Below, one piece after another: positions 60,716-64,000 of a DNA stretch of 64,000 nt; position 1 is the stretch's first letter, and each line of letters starts with the position of its first letter. The notes under the pieces were generated by a model. That model saw only the letters and a program-made list of their open reading frames with translations. It ran no database searches and was not told where the DNA came from. Both the position numbers and the translations under genes were made by a program. Origin of the DNA: Pyronema omphalodes (lineage: Eukaryota; Ascomycota; Pezizomycetes; Pezizales; Pyronemataceae); NCBI GenBank assembly GCA_024516155.1, contig JAJJXM010000006.1, positions 744,001-808,000 on the forward strand. The letters are read 5' to 3'.

Positions 60716-62146
60716 AGGCTGTGATGATGTAATTTCAGACTAATTTAAACGTGAACTCCTCTGGCTGTCGGGCGGCAATACAAAAGCTTCGGCAATACAT
60801 GGCGGGATGGTAAAACCGGTAATCGTGGCAACCGAAACAGATTCGATGGGAAACATATAAGACTGCTCTCCTGGCTGCCTGGGCACAGATCCCATTCGCC
60901 TTTCCAATCCCAAACCACTTCGCATCTTTGATACAATTTGTGATGCAATTCAGCTGTTAATGGTTGGCCGGATAAATTACACTGACACCTGTGACCTTTG
61001 CCGCATGCTGCAGATATAGTCGACGATACGCTATCGGATGAAGTTAAGCAACTGCGGTTTTATTGAGGAGAATCTTGACACACTGTGTGAGGAGATATAT
61101 AAAGCGGATTTGAATAGGCTCAAGGCAGAAAAACAGTGGAAGGAAGCAGAGAAAGTTTTGAAGCCTCCCAAGGAGGATTTTCTATTACTGAGACTGAGCT
61201 TCAGAAACATCACGAGGATATCAAAAAATGACTCGGAAAGAATGAGAACAGGCTGAGGAGCACTGATCGAATCTTAGAATGTGCATGAAGTCTTTCTGAA
61301 TCAACATGAAAGTTAGTGCTGCACAATGCGAAAAATAAAAAATAAAAAACAAACATGAAACACAGACACATATGTACATAAATGGCGGAAGGATTGGCAA
61401 AGTGAGAAAGATAAACTGTGATGTAAAAGCTGAAGAAATAATACGAGTGAAGAGACGGAGAGGGAGAAGGGCAGAAAAGGAGTAGAGGCAATATGGTAGC
61501 GTTAAAGACAGAGGCCAGGTGAGAAGTAGAAGAACAGTCCAGTGAGGAGAGAGGAGACAGGTGAGTTCAGAGAGGCCAGTGGAAAAAGAGCAAACAGGGC
61601 TCCAAATGTACAGACGAGAAGTAAAACCAGCATAAGGAATAAGGGTGACAACAGGCCCAAGATATCATGTACGCTCTGGGACGATTCCCAGCGAAATCCT
61701 GGGGTAAATGTTAGAGCCTCCGATATATATCAAAACTGTACCATATGTCATAATATTGAGTTTGGCAAGGCCCAAAAAATTGAAATCAAACCGAAAAACT
61801 GGTGATTGTGTAGAAACCTCTCAATACAGAAGTGGCTGGTCAAGAATTCGAGAGTTATTGTCCTGAAGTTACAACCCATGATATATTGTAGAGGTGAAAT
61901 TACTCGACAAATCCTCCAGTCGGCAAGAAAATATCTTCTGCTTGCCCCAATGAACTTTGTGTTCCAGCACATATCTGTGAAGGGTCAGGCAGAGGAAACA
62001 TGTCAGAATATTGCTGTCACAGGATAACATCAACTGCATCACTAGGAATATCGTTTATCCCAGGCTGCTCTTGCGGGAATCATAGGCGAGTTTGCGATTC
62101 TTAAGATCACATCATATATATAGTCGAAACCCGTCACATTATATGT

Positions 62147-62190
62147 TCGTGCCTAAAGATGGTGGCGCTAGCCACCATCTTTAGGCACGA
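62147..62190. repeat. perfect 20-bp inverted repeat, 4-nt loop
   Basis: Left arm 62147-62166 begins TCGTGCCTAAAG and ends GGTGGC; the right arm 62171-62190 is its exact reverse complement; the loop is GCTA. No open frame crosses it and no clear target-site duplication flanks it. Confidence 0.95.
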
Positions 62191-64000
62191 GTAACCAGTT
62201 TATCAACAGTTGGAGTTGTGTACCAACGGTTCGATTTGTAGAGGCAACACAATGGACCGGCCGTAGGCCGGAACAGACCACATCCTCTCTTGTATCATGT
62301 ATGTACCTTTAGCTAGTTAGCTGCATATCATGTAGTGCTGAGGAATCATAGAGGTTGACTCATAAAACGATGGTGTCGGACATGTACTCGCAGTACACAG
62401 CACAGCTATAGATATGGTAACGCCTATCTGCATGCGTGGTAAGCATGATATGATGCGGATACTTCGTGATCGCTGTTACTATTGATTGGACTGTCGATCA
62501 TCACATTGCACATTGTTGTGCAAACGAAGCTCAGCCGCCAGACTAGTGATAGAAAAATAGTCGTAACGATATGAGCTTCAGGACAGCTTCATCCTTGGGT
62601 TTCTCCGGTTCGCCCCACACAGTGAGTCGAGAAACAGATGAATCATTGCACGATGAACCTATGGTTTAAGCTACTATTAGGTCCTAGATCCCAGGGTCCT
62701 CATCGTAGTCATCATCATCACCATCATATCATCGAACAAGACGGAGCTTCATCATCTACGGGCCGGTGAATGTAACATCGTGGCTCGGTAGATGTTGGTG
62801 TGGCGTCACAATGGGTTGACTCGTGGCTAATATTAATAGGGCTGGCTTTTGTAGGACAAGCATTGTGGGGCTGCTGCGGACCAGGACCTGCGGCCTACAC
62901 TTGGCGCTCAAGCGATATGTACTCCGCGTTTGAACGGTTGTTAGATCGTATGCAAATGTGTCTGATGTTTGTGACTTGCCCTGAACCTTAGGAATGTAAG
63001 TTATATACACTCTAACAGTGACCAGCCTTGCGTGGCTCGAACTTGGGGTAATAAATCTTTGTTACGCCACGTTGAGGCGTACTAAAGTGCCTCCTCGTTC
63101 GTGTCTCTTGCTTTGTCGTGGACTTTCGGATTACGACGTTGTAAGGGATGTCTTTCTGACATTCTGACTACATAGATATCAATGGATTTTCTGGGGTACA
63201 GGTGAAAGTGTAAATTCATCTGACTGTTGAATTACATAGATAGGTAACTCTAACCACAACCCTTTGCCTTTTGGTGCCACATGACGAAACGGCTTCTTAC
63301 CCCGAGCTCTCCTGTTAAAGCTGACACCGCTTTGTCCGGTACATAGTAGATACTACTTAGTCAACTTGCTAAGGTGCAAATCAATCTTACCAGCAACTGT
63401 CGATGGTCCTTGATGTATATGTTTTGTAGATATCTGGGGTAGGTAGGACTCTAACGTTGTCTTTGCTTTGTTTAGACCCCAACTTTTAGATGATCATGAT
63501 CCAAATTTGACTTTGTTGCAATACATATTCTAATTTGCGTATTGTCCTTTACAACCATCTGCATTGTCCAGTGACCCATTTGTAGGATACTTATTCGAAA
63601 AAAGCATAACCATAGCGGCTGTCATATTATACCCGCGGAGCGCTCGTACATAGTTCAGCGCTTAAGAAACAAGAATCGGCCCTGCGTATTCTGCATATCA
63701 ATGCATACCGCTGCAATCATATGCTGTGCTATGCAATTATATGCATATGACCCTACTGCACCTCATATGGAAACATCCAGCGATCCTCTGTGCCACGCGC
63801 CTTAGCGCCTCCGAACAGTACAGTCCATAATTCTATGCATTGATTGTTCGTAAACTTATCCGCGCTGATTCCTGCAAACTGGATCATGAGCCTGTGGAGT
63901 TGTGAACAGACTCTGCTCTTATCCAAATCTATCTATATGGGGATTATGCCGAGCACCAACGGCCGGAGAAAAGCAATATGACCCCGCAGAAACTTGATTA

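Larger units (their letters stand above)
56583..64000. other. 7.4-kb gene-poor region to the window end
   Basis: No supported gene. Short frames only, the most protein-like being a Lys/Glu-rich one at 61038-61256 (+). It contains a 6-bp repeat (56938-56962), a G-rich tract (57304-57333), TATCATATC repeats (58166-58250), a CGCAG repeat (58649-58683), a duplicated ~45-bp block (60571-60715), a perfect hairpin (62147-62190) and an ATC microsatellite near 62710-62735. Confidence 0.55.

Overview
The window is nuclear DNA of a filamentous ascomycete (Pezizomycotina). The support is short spliceosomal introns with GT..AG ends and CTAAC/CTGAC-like branch points, a CYP53-type P450, a fungal three-domain tRNA ligase, a 64-residue I78-type inhibitor and a fungal wax-synthase-like protein. 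Leotiomycetes is my best guess, but that is inference. I spliced the multi-exon genes by hand, and every spliced total is divisible by three with the conserved motifs in frame.

Layout. 0-17 kb is gene-sparse: an acidic low-complexity protein (550-1920, -), a benzoate-hydroxylase-type P450 (3428-5045, -), about 7 kb without a convincing gene, a pyridoxal-reductase-like aldo/keto reductase (12153-13327, +), a tiny I78 inhibitor gene with a large intron (14059-14601, +) and a wax-synthase-like membrane protein (15112-16308, -). 17.5-35.5 kb is a dense block, all on the minus strand: an unrecognised 520-residue protein, CFT1, URA6 (UMP/CMP kinase), TRL1 (tRNA ligase), PRP11 (SF3a subunit), NPR3 (SEACIT/GATOR1 subunit) and a small Cys-rich protein. 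35.5-64 kb is gene-poor, with only a basic hypothetical protein (44265-45161, -) and APS kinase MET14 (55836-56582, +). The rest holds microsatellites, short minisatellites, G-rich tracts and possible decayed elements.

How the genes relate. CFT1 (mRNA 3'-end formation), TRL1 (tRNA splicing) and PRP11 (pre-mRNA splicing) put three RNA-processing factors within about 11 kb. Next to them are a nucleotide kinase and a TORC1 regulator. There is no biosynthetic cluster around the P450 and no prokaryote-type system. I did not see an rRNA gene, a CRISPR array or a convincing tRNA.

The most unusual signals are non-coding: a divergent three-copy repeat at 10.69-11.55 kb whose units end in a GCCCGATAAACCCG-like tail; 14 TGTCA words in about 200 bp at 49.6-49.8 kb; a perfect 20-bp inverted repeat with a 4-nt loop at 62147-62190; a 31-bp minisatellite at 46.0 kb; and G-quadruplex-type tracts, one directly abutting the TATA-like element of the aldo/keto reductase gene. 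I cannot claim an undescribed system from them.
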